The notes under the pieces were generated by a model. It had not been told where the DNA came from. It saw only the letters and a program-made list of their open reading frames with translations, and did no database searches. Below are positions 40,400-50,362 of a stretch of DNA of 64,000 nucleotides, piece after piece (within the stretch, counting starts at the first letter, position 1; each line of letters starts with the position of its first letter). This DNA comes from Oceanospirillaceae bacterium. GTDB lineage: Bacteria; Pseudomonadota; Gammaproteobacteria; Pseudomonadales; Balneatricaceae. Where the stretch lies: the NCBI GenBank assembly GCA_013215505.1, contig JABSQZ010000004.1:122980-186979 (forward strand). The letters run 5' to 3'. Position numbers and translations under genes: made by a program.

Positions 40400-41162
40400 T
40401 TTTACGAAAGTTTTTAGAAAGTTTTCAGAATTTTAAAAACGCACCCTTAAAAACAACGACTTAAAAGCATGTTTGTATATTGCCCAGACAGATAAATAGA
40501 ATACCGATTTTATTCTTATTATTCATATAGTTAACCATGAAATTAGCATTGATATCGATCCCAGAAATGGTACATTATGATTTATATAATTCAAGCAGTT
40601 ACATTATGATTTTCAGAGAGAATAATGAACAAAACGGACATAATTTGCCACAATGCACCAGTGCATTATATAGACAATTCAGTCTCTATAAGAATTCTCA
40701 TTAGGAATACAATTTGCTCACTAATTAGCAAAGGATTTCCTATGTCAAAAATTCACAATATATTGGTCATATTTAGCGGTCTGTTTTTCCTCTCGATGGT
40801 CGTAGTCTTTATTGGCGGGGTATTCAAAAGCAGAATCTAGCCCTGAACAATGGTGTGTATTGTGACAGCTGGAATACTATTTGTGCCAGGCGTGTTGTCG
40901 GGCTTTATCGTTGTTATTGCCTAGTCACGACAACTATTTTGGAATAAGGGTACCGGCCTATTGCAGACGCTTTATTACCACCTCAAATAAGTATCTATCT
41001 GTTTATAACACTGTAGTGTCTTTATAAAGCGAATGGTGAAAAGCCACCTTTAATGGCCCACACCAGCTATCCGCGATAGTTTTGAAATTTTACGGCTTGG
41101 TTTCCGTTCAACTATATGCAAAAGAGAGCGTAATTGTCCTTTTATCTCAGAAGTAATCAACG
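40400..41162. other. right flank of the prophage, mostly non-coding
   Basis: AT-rich. It should hold the attR core, but no obvious repeat with the left flank was found by eye. A 32-codon frame at 40742-40840 (preceded by AAAGGA, one membrane helix ILVIFSGLFFLSMVVVFIGG) could be a tiny membrane protein. No tRNA gene is seen. Confidence 0.5.
40742..40840 (+). CDS. possible 32-residue membrane peptide
   Basis: A short frame with AAAGGA eight bases upstream and a single membrane-spanning stretch flanked by charged residues. Nothing else supports it. Could be a toxin-like or accessory peptide, or chance. Confidence 0.3.
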   Translation: MSKIHNILVIFSGLFFLSMVVVFIGGVFKSRI

Positions 41163-42059
41163 CTAATCTGAAAACTGATTACGTCCGTTTCTTTTTGCTT
41201 TATACAGTGCTTCATCTGCTTGTTTGAGTAGGATCTGAGGAGCTTCTATGTCTTTATTACTGTTGGAAGCAACGCCGAGGCTAATTGAAATACAATCACC
41301 GATGGAAGTACCTTCATGAGGAATTGCGAGAGCGATGATGCAATCTTTCATTGTATTAGCAACTGTCATTGCCCCTTCAATATCTGTGCCTGGTAATACG
41401 GCTACAAATTCTTCTCCGCCATAACGCGCCAGTAAATCTATGTCTCTGGCGCAGACTTTATCGAGGGCTTGGGCTACTTTTTGCAGGCAGTCGTCGCCGG
41501 CGGCATGACCATAGATATCGTTAAATTGTTTGAAAAAATCGATGTCGATCATGATAAGAGAAATACAGCCCTTCATTCGAATGACTCTCTTCCATTCATG
41601 TTCTAAGGAAACGTCAAATCGCCGTCGATTGGCAATACCCGTTAAGGCATCTGTGATATTCAAATGTTCAAGCAGGTCGCGTTGATGTTTTAGCTCAATA
41701 TGGTTGGAGACACGCGCAAGGACGATGGGTGGTGAAAATGGTTTTGATATGTAATCCACTGCGCCCAAATTCAAACCTTTAGCCTCTTCGGCTTCTGTCG
41801 CCTTGACGGTAATGAATATGATTGGAATTTGTTTCGTCCCTTCATTCTTTTTCAGAAGTCGACAAACTTCATATCCATCAAGGCCTGGCATGATTACGTC
41901 AAGTAAGATCAAATCCGGCGGTTGATCTGAAAGTGCACGTTGTATGGCCTGTTCGCCATTCAGTGCGATGATGGTTGAATAATCCTCAAGAAGCGAAATG
42001 AGCACGCTGCAATTAATTTTCTCGTCATCAACGATTAAAACTCTGCCCTTTTTTTGCAT
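41163..42059 (-). CDS. response regulator with GGDEF domain (diguanylate cyclase)
   Basis: A 298-residue protein. The receiver domain covers residues 1-120 with the phospho-acceptor Asp in LILLDVIMPG (D54) and conserved Lys in YISKPFSP (about 106). The GGDEF domain covers 135-296 with catalytic GGEEF (YGGEEFVAVLPG). A PleD-like layout with one receiver. It makes cyclic-di-GMP when phosphorylated. It lies 13 bases downstream of the hybrid sensor kinase and is very likely its target. Confidence 0.93.
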   Translation of the reverse strand: MQKKGRVLIVDDEKINCSVLISLLEDYSTIIALNGEQAIQRALSDQPPDLILLDVIMPGLDGYEVCRLLKKNEGTKQIPIIFITVKATEAEEAKGLNLGAVDYISKPFSPPIVLARVSNHIELKHQRDLLEHLNITDALTGIANRRRFDVSLEHEWKRVIRMKGCISLIMIDIDFFKQFNDIYGHAAGDDCLQKVAQALDKVCARDIDLLARYGGEEFVAVLPGTDIEGAMTVANTMKDCIIALAIPHEGTSIGDCISISLGVASNSNKDIEAPQILLKQADEALYKAKRNGRNQFSD

Positions 42060-42072
42060 ACTAATTAGCCTC

Positions 42073-45000
42073 TTAGTCCTGTTTTTGCAGATTGTCCATT
42101 AGCTTCTGTAACTCAATAGCGGCGTGGTCGAATTCAAAATCATCCACCCGTTTTCGTAGGGTTGTTCGATGCTCTGGAAATGACTCTCCAAGTACCTTTT
42201 CAAGCTCTGAAAGACTTTCCATAGAATTGCCATCTCCCGAATGCAGCTTCTTTAACAGTATATTGCTAAGTGACTTCGCCCTGTCCCAATCTATAGGACC
42301 ATCGGTCGTGCCAGAAGTTGAGTTGTTAGCTGATTCCTCGTCTATTGATATTGACGCCAGACTAGTGATAACGATTTCAAACTCGACTGCGAAGAGATCG
42401 AACAGGGCTGCATCATATTGATTTTTTTTGAACAGGATTTCTAAATCTCTCGCATGTATTACCAGTTGGTTTGCGCCGAGGTTCCCTATTGATCCAATAA
42501 GGCCGTGGATCAAGATAGCTGCGTCCCCATAGGACATTGCTTCAGTCAACTGAATGAGAGTAGAGATCGTGTCTTTTTTATCCTGGTAAAAATCGCGCAT
42601 TAGCTTTAGCAATAGACCATCATTTCCATTGACGCGCAATAAAGCGCTTTGCAGATCAAACCCAGCCAATTTTTTAGGTAGTCTTGTATGAAGAGTAGGA
42701 ACAGAATCCGTTCCATGTCGATCATATATTTCCCGAAATGCGGGCCTGATCCACAACACTAAAGTGTCAAATAGTTCATCTGGTGAGATCGGCTTGTTAA
42801 TATGTCCATTCATACCTACTTGCAGGCTTTTGTTATAATCTTCTTTCATCGCATTGGCCGTCATTGCAATAATGGGCAGCTCATACCCTAAATTCAATTT
42901 TCGGATTTCTATTGTTGCGGTATGTCCATCCATTTCGGGCATTTGAATATCCATCAAAATAATATCATATTGATTTATTTGCACCGCTTGCACGGCTTCT
43001 AAACCGTTATTGGCAATGTCTACATGAAGCCCATGCCCTTCTAATAATTCTCGGGCAACTTGCTGATTGGTCTCAATATCTTCCACCAGTAATACCTTTG
43101 CGCCAAGGATTTGCGAGAGTGCTTGATCATCTCTTTTTGGCAGGTGATGAACAGTTATGTCATCGTCTACTTTCAGACCCAGGGCTTTTTGTATGGTATT
43201 CAGCAGCAACGTTGGTTGGACCGGTTTTAATAGATATCCTTCTAAATTATTGCTGCTAACTTCTTTCATAACTTTGGACTGTTCATAGGCACTGACCATA
43301 ATAATCGCGGGAAGGGAAGCTGAGCTTTTCAAATCACTGATGCGGCCTGCGCATTCCAATCCATCCATTCCGGGCATCCGCCAATCCATCAATATGAGGT
43401 CGAAATGATCACTGTCCTGACCTTGTTGCGCGACGATCAAGGAATAGGCATCTTCTCCGCTTTTCGCCGTTTGCGTACTCATCCCAAAGCCCTGAACTAA
43501 AGAGCTGAGAATAATGCGCGAGGCCTCGTTGTCATCGACAATCAATACGCGCTTGTTTTTCAATTCTGCGATGGATTGAGTGCATGCCGTGTTTTCCTGA
43601 TCTATTTCAAAGTGACAAGTGAAAGAAAATGTGGATCCTGTGCCTTTTTCACTTTTGACAGAGATTTCTCCATCCATTAGCTGCACCAGTTGTTTGCATA
43701 TGACCAGCCCGAGGCCACTACCCCCAAATTTTCTGGTGGTAGAGCTATCAGCCTGGACGAAAGGTTTAAAGATTTTCTTTGTCTCTTCTCTGGTCATACC
43801 GATGCCGGTATCTTGTACATCGAATTGTAATGTTACCTTGCTTTCCGATTGTTTCAGGCAGGAGGCTGAGAGTGTGATTTCTCCACTTTTTGTAAATTTG
43901 ATCGCGTTACTTGCCAGGTTGGTTAAAATTTGCCCCAGACGTAAAGGATCTCCAATCAGGTTCTTTGGCAAATCCCATGGGTAAGAGAGTAAAACCTCAA
44001 TGTCACCGTTATCCGTTTTTGATCTCAGTAAGTCACATTGATATTCAAGCACGTCATCTATGGAAAAAGGGATATGTTCGATTTCCAGTTTCCCAGCTTC
44101 AATTTTAGAAAAATCTAAGATGTCATTGATAATACTCAGTAGATTGTGCGAGGAATCTTGGATTTTGGATATATAATCATATTGTTGCGGGGTTAACTCG
44201 GTCATTAATGCTAAATGGCTAAATCCAATAACGGCATTCATTGGCGTGCGGATTTCATGACTCATATTGGCCAAGAACAAGGATTTTGCCTCTGATGCAT
44301 CTTCGGCAATTAGTTTATCTTTTGTTAACGTAAGCTCTGTTTCTTTTTGGTCGGTAATATCCCAAATCTTAAATAATATACATTCTTGATTATTAAAAGT
44401 GACTGGATCCCATGTAAACTCGGCCCAAAATTTACTGCCATCTTTACGCTTTAATTCAGCTACCTTTGCATGGACATGGCCATCTTTTTCAAAAATTTCG
44501 ACAAATGCGTCACGATCTTCAATGTTCGCCCACACATTATAGGAGATCTTCGTACCCCATCCTTGGGAGCTATAACCGAAGATTTTTGCACAAGTGGGAT
44601 TAGCATAAACAATAGTGGCGTCTAAAAGACGACTGACTCCTACCGCTACGGGGCTGGTATCTAAAATAGTTTTGAATAACTGCTGGCTTTCATGAAGTTC
44701 AAGTGTCCTTTCTTGCACACGTTGTTCCAGAGTGCCATGTGCTTCTTTCAATTCATTTTGAGCTGTCTGTAGCTGCAGTAAAGAAAGTGTTGATTCTTTC
44801 AGTGACTCCTGGAGTTCGAACTCAATTTTTTTACGATAGGTAATATCTACATGGGTCGTGATTACTTCCGACCAGTCTTCTTCATGGCCAGGAACAATCA
44901 ACGCATTAATCTGCAGTTCAATCGGGTTGTTTTCCGAAGTCAGGTCTGCAACATCTATTGAGGTTACCCTCAAACTATTGGCAAAATTGGTAAGTACAAT

Positions 45001-46623
45001 AATATAGTGAATATACCAATCTGAAGTACGCGCTCTACCTAAACTATATTCCGCCTCTATATAGCTTTCCAGATTGGCAAATTTATGCATTTCTAGAAAT
45101 GTCTTGTTTGCATAAATTGCACGTATTTCAGAGCAAACTTCTATAAGATGATCTACATGCTCGTTGAAATAAGATTGAAAATCGGTGATTCCTTGGTCAC
45201 GCAATTTATCTATGCTGTTTTTGACCAGAGAATAATCTTCTAATAATACCCCCACGGGCGAATTATGGAATAACGTTTTAAAGCGTTCTTCGCTTAATTG
45301 AAGCTTTGATACATGCTGCTGATTTGACAGTTCTTTTTCTCTTAGTTTGGTGATGTCATTGCCAACAAAAAGAATGTTGCCATCGTCCAGGATATGGTCG
45401 CTTACTTCGACATAGCGCCCGTCACTCAATTGATATGACTCTTTATCATAGGGCGTGTTTCTTCGATCCATACGTCGAGCCAACCACTGTGATGTTGTTT
45501 GGTTGTCACCCACTATTCCACCGGTTCTAATCAGCTCTTTCAAGAGATCATTATAACTTGCGCCCGGAATAAAAAATTTAGAAGCCATTTTATAAAAATC
45601 ACGATAACTACGATTACAAAAAACAATAATGTCTTCGGCATCACATAAACAAATCGCTACAGGAATATTTTCTAATGCAATGCCAAGTCTTGCCTGGCGT
45701 CTTGCAGATTCACGTTCCGTTACGTCGGAATATACTAATATTTTACCTTTTCCATTTGGCGTGGTATTACCGCGTATTTCAAGCCTTTGGCCGTTGGGGA
45801 ATATACGTTCCCTCACAAAAGAATTTGATGATTTAATTTGCTGTATAAATTTTTGAAGATGAGATTCTTGTTCGCTGTTATCAGAACCAAAGTCTCCCCG
45901 CTGTCGTTGAAATTCTAAAATATCATAGAGTGTTTTGGCGTTAGTAATAATGTCTTCTGGTAAACTATAGAACTCTTGGTATTGCTTGTTATATACCTGG
46001 ATATTGAGATGTTCATCTAACATCAGCAAGCCATCCGGCATATGTGTCAGTGCACTTTCCAGTACCTCTGACAAACGTTTCAGCTCTTGTGTTCTTTCTT
46101 CTACTTTGACTTCAAGTGTTTTGGTTAGATCATGTAATTCCTGATCGCGTTCTGTTCTTTCTATTTCAGTAGATATACGACGTGAGAAAAGCTCAAACAG
46201 GGTGACGGTGAAATCTGGGTTTTCAATTTTTTTCTCGTGTAGGGCTACCATTATACCGATCATGTCTCCCTGAGGGTCACATAATGGGATGCCTACATAC
46301 CCCTCAATATTCATGTCTATTAACAACTGATCATCGGGGTAAAGCTCACATATGCCTTCAGGGTAAATACACAGAGATTCAGCGTTTATATCCGCACAGG
46401 GGGTATCATTTAACGAATATTCAAAGTTTTCAATCAGTTTGCCCTTTGCCACTAGACTTATGGTTCGAGAGGTATTCTTTTCTTTATTTAACCGAGCAAT
46501 AAAAGTGTAATCGGCACCTATGTGCTTACCTAGTTCCAGGGTTAGTCTATCGAAAAACTCATGTCCACAGGTTGACTTTAAACTTGTGATGATTTCGGGT
46601 AAGACATGCTCAAAATCATTCAT
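42073..46623 (-). CDS. large hybrid sensor histidine kinase
   Basis: A 1516-residue multidomain sensor. The order is: GAF (about 10-160); coiled coil; PAS domains around 190-300 and 310-430, then a PAS-like region around 440-600, then another PAS (about 650-770); HisKA with phospho-acceptor His in NMSHEIRTPMNAVIG (about 790); HATPase with N and G boxes (NLASNAIKFT, DTGIGM, GSGLGLVICKQL); two receivers (D in LILMDWRMPGMDG and IILMDIQMPEMDG); and a C-terminal Hpt with His in LIHGLIGSIGN (the usual Lys after it is Ile). No membrane helix is seen, so it is probably cytosolic, using ligand or light/redox PAS inputs. The second receiver and Hpt make a phosphorelay to the downstream GGDEF regulator likely. 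Confidence 0.95.
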   Translation of the reverse strand: MNDFEHVLPEIITSLKSTCGHEFFDRLTLELGKHIGADYTFIARLNKEKNTSRTISLVAKGKLIENFEYSLNDTPCADINAESLCIYPEGICELYPDDQLLIDMNIEGYVGIPLCDPQGDMIGIMVALHEKKIENPDFTVTLFELFSRRISTEIERTERDQELHDLTKTLEVKVEERTQELKRLSEVLESALTHMPDGLLMLDEHLNIQVYNKQYQEFYSLPEDIITNAKTLYDILEFQRQRGDFGSDNSEQESHLQKFIQQIKSSNSFVRERIFPNGQRLEIRGNTTPNGKGKILVYSDVTERESARRQARLGIALENIPVAICLCDAEDIIVFCNRSYRDFYKMASKFFIPGASYNDLLKELIRTGGIVGDNQTTSQWLARRMDRRNTPYDKESYQLSDGRYVEVSDHILDDGNILFVGNDITKLREKELSNQQHVSKLQLSEERFKTLFHNSPVGVLLEDYSLVKNSIDKLRDQGITDFQSYFNEHVDHLIEVCSEIRAIYANKTFLEMHKFANLESYIEAEYSLGRARTSDWYIHYIIVLTNFANSLRVTSIDVADLTSENNPIELQINALIVPGHEEDWSEVITTHVDITYRKKIEFELQESLKESTLSLLQLQTAQNELKEAHGTLEQRVQERTLELHESQQLFKTILDTSPVAVGVSRLLDATIVYANPTCAKIFGYSSQGWGTKISYNVWANIEDRDAFVEIFEKDGHVHAKVAELKRKDGSKFWAEFTWDPVTFNNQECILFKIWDITDQKETELTLTKDKLIAEDASEAKSLFLANMSHEIRTPMNAVIGFSHLALMTELTPQQYDYISKIQDSSHNLLSIINDILDFSKIEAGKLEIEHIPFSIDDVLEYQCDLLRSKTDNGDIEVLLSYPWDLPKNLIGDPLRLGQILTNLASNAIKFTKSGEITLSASCLKQSESKVTLQFDVQDTGIGMTREETKKIFKPFVQADSSTTRKFGGSGLGLVICKQLVQLMDGEISVKSEKGTGSTFSFTCHFEIDQENTACTQSIAELKNKRVLIVDDNEASRIILSSLVQGFGMSTQTAKSGEDAYSLIVAQQGQDSDHFDLILMDWRMPGMDGLECAGRISDLKSSASLPAIIMVSAYEQSKVMKEVSSNNLEGYLLKPVQPTLLLNTIQKALGLKVDDDITVHHLPKRDDQALSQILGAKVLLVEDIETNQQVARELLEGHGLHVDIANNGLEAVQAVQINQYDIILMDIQMPEMDGHTATIEIRKLNLGYELPIIAMTANAMKEDYNKSLQVGMNGHINKPISPDELFDTLVLWIRPAFREIYDRHGTDSVPTLHTRLPKKLAGFDLQSALLRVNGNDGLLLKLMRDFYQDKKDTISTLIQLTEAMSYGDAAILIHGLIGSIGNLGANQLVIHARDLEILFKKNQYDAALFDLFAVEFEIVITSLASISIDEESANNSTSGTTDGPIDWDRAKSLSNILLKKLHSGDGNSMESLSELEKVLGESFPEHRTTLRKRVDDFEFDHAAIELQKLMDNLQKQD

Positions 46624-46766
46624 AGGTGACCCCTTTATCTTGATAAGATCGTCATGGGTTTTGTAAAGTAATCACAAGTTATGGGCAAAAAGCTGTGATA
46701 ATTTTTCGGTGCTTCCAACAAGAGTTATCATCACAAAAATCCCTGAATACATTTTGAGCAATTACT

Positions 46767-46909
46767 CTAAGGCGCATGCGATCAAGTCCAAAACGCCTTT
46801 GTACGCCTCGAAGGGTGAGCTTAAAAACGTCTAACTACTTTGCCTTCACGGATGTAGGTACTTAGATTTTGTCTGGAACAAAAAATCTGTGCCTTCACGG
46901 ATGTAGGTA
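46767..46909 (+). repeat. MITE-like dispersed repeat, copy A
   Basis: Begins CTAAGGCGCATGCGATCAAGTCC and contains a hairpin-capable stretch (AGATTTTGTCTGGAACAAAAAATCT) plus two direct copies of TGCCTTCACGGATGTAGGTA (46841-46860 and 46890-46909). The order matches, in the opposite orientation, the repeat at 50218-50362. No coding potential. Confidence 0.65.
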
Positions 46910-46962
46910 AGAGTCGATAGCAGGACGCGTAGCCTTGTCAGTGTCCCATCTGGCCTTATGCG

Positions 46963-47124
46963 TTATAACTTGTGATTTACGAACTCCCTGGCGCGTGACA
47001 CAGGTTCGGCGACTTGCTCGTCAATATCTCCTGGCCCATATTCGCCACGTTTAGCGTTATAGGGCATTACTTCCTCGGGCTTCATGCAGGGCCGGCTAAA
47101 TCTTGTAGGAAAATCATGAAGTTT
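46963..47124 (-). pseudogene. fragment of a PAS-kinase or PAS-GGDEF gene
   Basis: A 40-codon frame (46963-47085) contains MPYNAKRGEYGPGDIDEQVAE, the linker motif of many PAS-type sensor kinases and diguanylate cyclases (RYNAERGEYGPGD). In the same frame upstream of the ATG, HDFPTRFSRP also fits this family. The frame ends at TAA after RAREFVNHKL. It is thus a short remnant of a larger gene. The complete kinase nearby carries a related motif (FQRQRGDFGSDNSEQ). Confidence 0.6.
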
Positions 47125-48076
47125 CAAACATTTTTTTATTGATAAAAATATAGTTTAGGTCGAAGTCTAACTATGGGTGCCCCTGGCTCATATTTTCCAG
47201 CGTAAGTGATAACAGCTTTTCTAACACTGTTTTAGATCCAATATAATTAAGTAAGGACCCCATTTAGTTACTCCCAATCAGTGAAACATCCAAGTGGCTT
47301 AGTAGCATAGATAGAATTAGCGACAGTTAATATAACTGATAGACCTAAAGTTTCAGCCCTGCTTGATTTTTTTGCTCTAAGGGTTTTTCATGTTTTTGGT
47401 AAATGCGCAACTGTCCGAATTTCCAACTAGCTTTAAACTGGCTGCTTAATGTCGATTTCTGAATGGGGTTGAACAAGGGAAGGTTACATTCAGCTATATC
47501 AGTTTTTGAGCCAGGGTGTTTAATAAGACCATCAAATATTGACGTTAATTATGCATCAGTTGCAATATCTATCATGCCACTTAGAGAAGACAGTTCATCA
47601 CTAACAATGACTCCTGAACCTGTACAGGAGGTTGCTATATACAAACCTTTGATCTCCTTACCCGATACTTTATTGAGGGTAGCCCTCAGTATGGTGAAAC
47701 CTTTGTAAGTCGTCTGTAGTTTGCGGTTACCCGCGTTAGTGGGCTTTAGCCCAAGAGCCTTGCTCATCCTAAGTCCCTAATTGGTATTAATGTAGGGATA
47801 TTTTCAAGCTTTGAGGGGATCATTACTTTGCATGCTATGCCCTATTATGTGCGTAGGGTGACACTTTTTATCGAGCGCTGAAATGTAGGAACCTGCAAGG
47901 TTTAATCAGGCAGTCGATGAAGCGAAGCAAACTCGTAGAAACCTGTTGGGTCTCAAATATAATAAAAGACAAAATATTCAAACCCTGCAAGTGCATATGT
48001 TTTCACTTTGGCCCCATTGATAATGTCCTCAAAGATTATCTATTTGAATTCCAAACAAGGCCATAAAACTATATCT
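47125..48076. other. non-coding or decayed region
   Basis: No convincing gene over this 950-base region. A 72-codon minus-strand frame at 47549-47767 (MSKALGLKPTNAGNRKL) and an 81-codon plus-strand frame over the same bases compete, and neither has a good ribosome binding site or known family. The region could be a decayed gene cluster or integration scar. Confidence 0.4.
47549..47767 (-). CDS. doubtful 72-residue frame
   Basis: The frame reads like a small compact protein (YKGFTILRATLNKVSGKEIKGLYIATSCTG) but lacks a clear ribosome binding site and neighbours. It may be a decayed gene. Confidence 0.25.
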   Translation of the reverse strand: MSKALGLKPTNAGNRKLQTTYKGFTILRATLNKVSGKEIKGLYIATSCTGSGVIVSDELSSLSGMIDIATDA

Positions 48077-48108
48077 AGCCCTGATCTGAAATGTTAGGGC
48101 TTTTTTTT
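48077..48108 (+). terminator. rho-independent terminator-like hairpin
   Basis: AGCCCT, an internal loop of about 13 bases, AGGGCT and then a run of T residues. No clear gene precedes it closely on the plus strand, which supports the idea of a lost gene upstream. Confidence 0.55.
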
Positions 48109-48237
48109 GTCTTGGATTTACGATAGGCGCGTTATGCACATTTTAAGACACTGGATGCGCAGAATCATTTATTCCCTCAGCCGTAAAATTCCCGAGCGCG
48201 TTGACATGAGTTAGCGCATCAACCTAGAGAACCATGA

Positions 48238-48657
48238 ATGAAAAGTATCAAAGTTAGTAACACTGTCACCTTGGATGGTAAGCAGCATGGAATAGCCAAA
48301 GGTGTTTTTAAGTTTCCGATAGTGTTCACCTACAAGCCATTTGAAGAGGGCAGTTTACTTGCTCCAAGCGATGTTCAAAGCTCAACTCCAGAAATGGCAG
48401 AAGAGTATAAAGATTATTTTACTCAGATAGCACTGGCAATTATGTTAGATGTTAGTCTATTAAACACGTTGATTGAAGACAGTGACAGGTGCTTCGATTT
48501 AACACTGTCAGAGGTTAAAGAATACTTTGATACCTCTGTGGAAGAAGCATTTGGAATACTGATCAGAAGGGAGTTTACATTTATTGATAGTTCAAAGCAG
48601 ACGATAATTATTAGCTCTGCTCAAGCGACAGCTGTAGTTACTGTTACCAAACTGTAA
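48238..48657 (+). CDS. hypothetical protein
   Basis: A 139-residue soluble protein (KSIKVSNTVTLDGKQHGIAKGVFKFPIVFTY, then helical EEYKDYFTQIALAIMLDVSLLN, then VEEAFGILIRREFTFID). No family recognised. The upstream region has a weak purine-rich site (ACCTAGAGAACC). It stands alone between the non-coding region and purU. Confidence 0.6.
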   Translation: MKSIKVSNTVTLDGKQHGIAKGVFKFPIVFTYKPFEEGSLLAPSDVQSSTPEMAEEYKDYFTQIALAIMLDVSLLNTLIEDSDRCFDLTLSEVKEYFDTSVEEAFGILIRREFTFIDSSKQTIIISSAQATAVVTVTKL

Positions 48658-48884
48658 ATAATTAAACGCAATAGTACTATTGAAATGCGCTGACTGAGGC
48701 GTTGGTGCATCAATTGAGTAGTAGATAATAATCATTTACGACATTCTTATTAGGGTCAACAGTGTCGTTTGTACAAGGTGAGAGGTTGGGATTTGAGGGT
48801 TGTAGCTGGGTACTGAAGCAGCCCAAGGCAAAATTGTTGGCCTTAAGCTGCTGCAATAACGGTGATTAGTCTGTCATGTCTAAC

Positions 48885-49757
48885 CTACTTAAAGACTACC
48901 GTCTTATTGCCATCCAGAAATACCCGGTGTTCAATGTGCAGTTTAACCGCGCGCGCCAGTGCGAAAGTCTCGGTATCACGGCCTACTGCCACTAATGATT
49001 CCGGGCTGTAGGTGTGATCCACAGGCTGCACTGATTGCTCAATGATTGGTCCTTCATCTAAATCGGAAGTGACGTAATGGGCTGTGGCGCCAATCAATTT
49101 AACCCCGCGAACGTGTGCCTGGTGATAGGGCTTAGCGCCTTTAAAGCCCGGTAAAAATGAGTGGTGGATGTTAATTGCACGGCCCTTGAGCTGGGTGCAT
49201 AAGTTATCGGTCAACACTTGCATGTAACGCGCTAATACCACTAATTGGGTGCCAGTCTCTTCAACGATTTCCATCAGTGCCAGTTCTTGCTCGCGCTTGT
49301 TGTCTTTATTGACCGGCAGGTAGATAAACCTGATACCTTCTCTCTCGGCCATAGGGCGCAGATCCAAATGGTTTGAAACAATGGCGGTAATTTCCATGTT
49401 CAGTTCACCTTTGCGCAGACGATACAGAAGATCATCCAGGCAGTGGTCGAATTTGCTCACCATAATCAGTACTTTAGTGGCACTGTTGGCATCGAACAAG
49501 CTCCAGGTTAGATCGGATTTTTCAGCGACATCATTAAATTGCAGTTGTAGCTCTTCTAAGGTGATGTCACCTGATTCAATGTAGCCTACTGCACGTAAAA
49601 AGAACTGGCCGCTCTGTTCATCGTCATACTGTGAAAGCTCGCTGATATAACATCCACGTTCGGCTAAAAAGCTAGTGACACCAGAGATGATTCCGCTACT
49701 TGCCTTGCAGCTCACTTTTAGGATGAATTGATTTTCTTTAATTTTCTCAGTGCTCAT
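48885..49757 (-). CDS. purU: formyltetrahydrofolate deformylase
   Basis: A 290-residue enzyme that hydrolyses 10-formyl-THF to THF and formate. N-terminal ACT domain in residues 1-85 (FILKVSCKASSGIISGVTSFLAERGCYI). The C-terminal formyltransferase-like domain has INIHHSFLPGFKGAKPYHQAH (active-site Asn-x-His and Pro-Gly loop). ISNHLDLRPMAE and GVKLIGATAHYVTSDLDEGPIIEQ (catalytic Asp) are conserved. It balances the C1 pool with a corrinoid/methyl-THF operon a few kilobases away; formate made here could feed dehydrogenases. Stand-alone gene with GAAGGAAT-type ribosome binding site. Confidence 0.93.
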   Translation of the reverse strand: MSTEKIKENQFILKVSCKASSGIISGVTSFLAERGCYISELSQYDDEQSGQFFLRAVGYIESGDITLEELQLQFNDVAEKSDLTWSLFDANSATKVLIMVSKFDHCLDDLLYRLRKGELNMEITAIVSNHLDLRPMAEREGIRFIYLPVNKDNKREQELALMEIVEETGTQLVVLARYMQVLTDNLCTQLKGRAINIHHSFLPGFKGAKPYHQAHVRGVKLIGATAHYVTSDLDEGPIIEQSVQPVDHTYSPESLVAVGRDTETFALARAVKLHIEHRVFLDGNKTVVFK

Positions 49758-49969
49758 AATTTTACCTTTAATTCCTTCACTGGAGTGTTAAAACGAGTAA
49801 AGCTTTGTGATTGGGTACCTAGGAACATCTTCAGATGTGTTTCTGGGTTGTTCTTATGTCCGTATGAATAGCGATATTCTAATTAAACATCAATTAGACC
49901 CTTGTCTGATAGCACACTCAAATTGACTAAAGCTCACCCGTTTTATAATGCTGCTTAACAAAATGCCCT

Positions 49970-50362
49970 TTAGGGAACATATGATCAAGTCCTGTATCTT
50001 CTCTGCGAGCTATAAAGCGGTCAGATGTGCGACAGACAATGCAGCGGAATGACGAGTCCTTTCCAAATTGTCTAACAAGGCTTCCGCGTCCTGCTATCGC
50101 CCCTTACCTAAGTCCATGTAGGCAAAGCAGATGACCGTTTTATAACCCGCCCGTAGGGGCGTTCATAGCATCCCGATCGAATGTTTATCGCACCCACGGG
50201 CATGATAACTTTCGACAGGCACAGACTTTTTGCTCCATGCAAAGTCTAAGCATCTACATCCATGTAGGCGACCAGCATGTCTGTAATTAGCATGCCCTCT
50301 GGGTACGATGCCTAGATCTCACAATGCCAGAGGCGTACAGGACTTGATCATATGCTCCTTAG
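49970..50362. mobile_element. MITE-like element with terminal inverted repeats
   Basis: CATATGATCAAGTCCTGTA (49978-49996) and its exact reverse complement (50336-50354) bound a 390-base non-coding stretch between purU and the PhzF gene. The right end carries CTAAGGAG...GATCAAGTCC and a hairpin segment ACAGACTTTTTGCTCCATGC that match copy A at 46767. No transposase. Probably mobilised in trans. Confidence 0.65.

Noticed and set aside
46841-46909. Possible CRISPR-like repeat pair
   Set aside because: Only two copies of the 20-base unit with a spacer of about 29 bases, inside a MITE-like repeat; no cas genes.
47463-47708. 81-codon plus-strand frame
   Set aside because: Overlaps a competing minus-strand frame and has no family similarity or clear start site.
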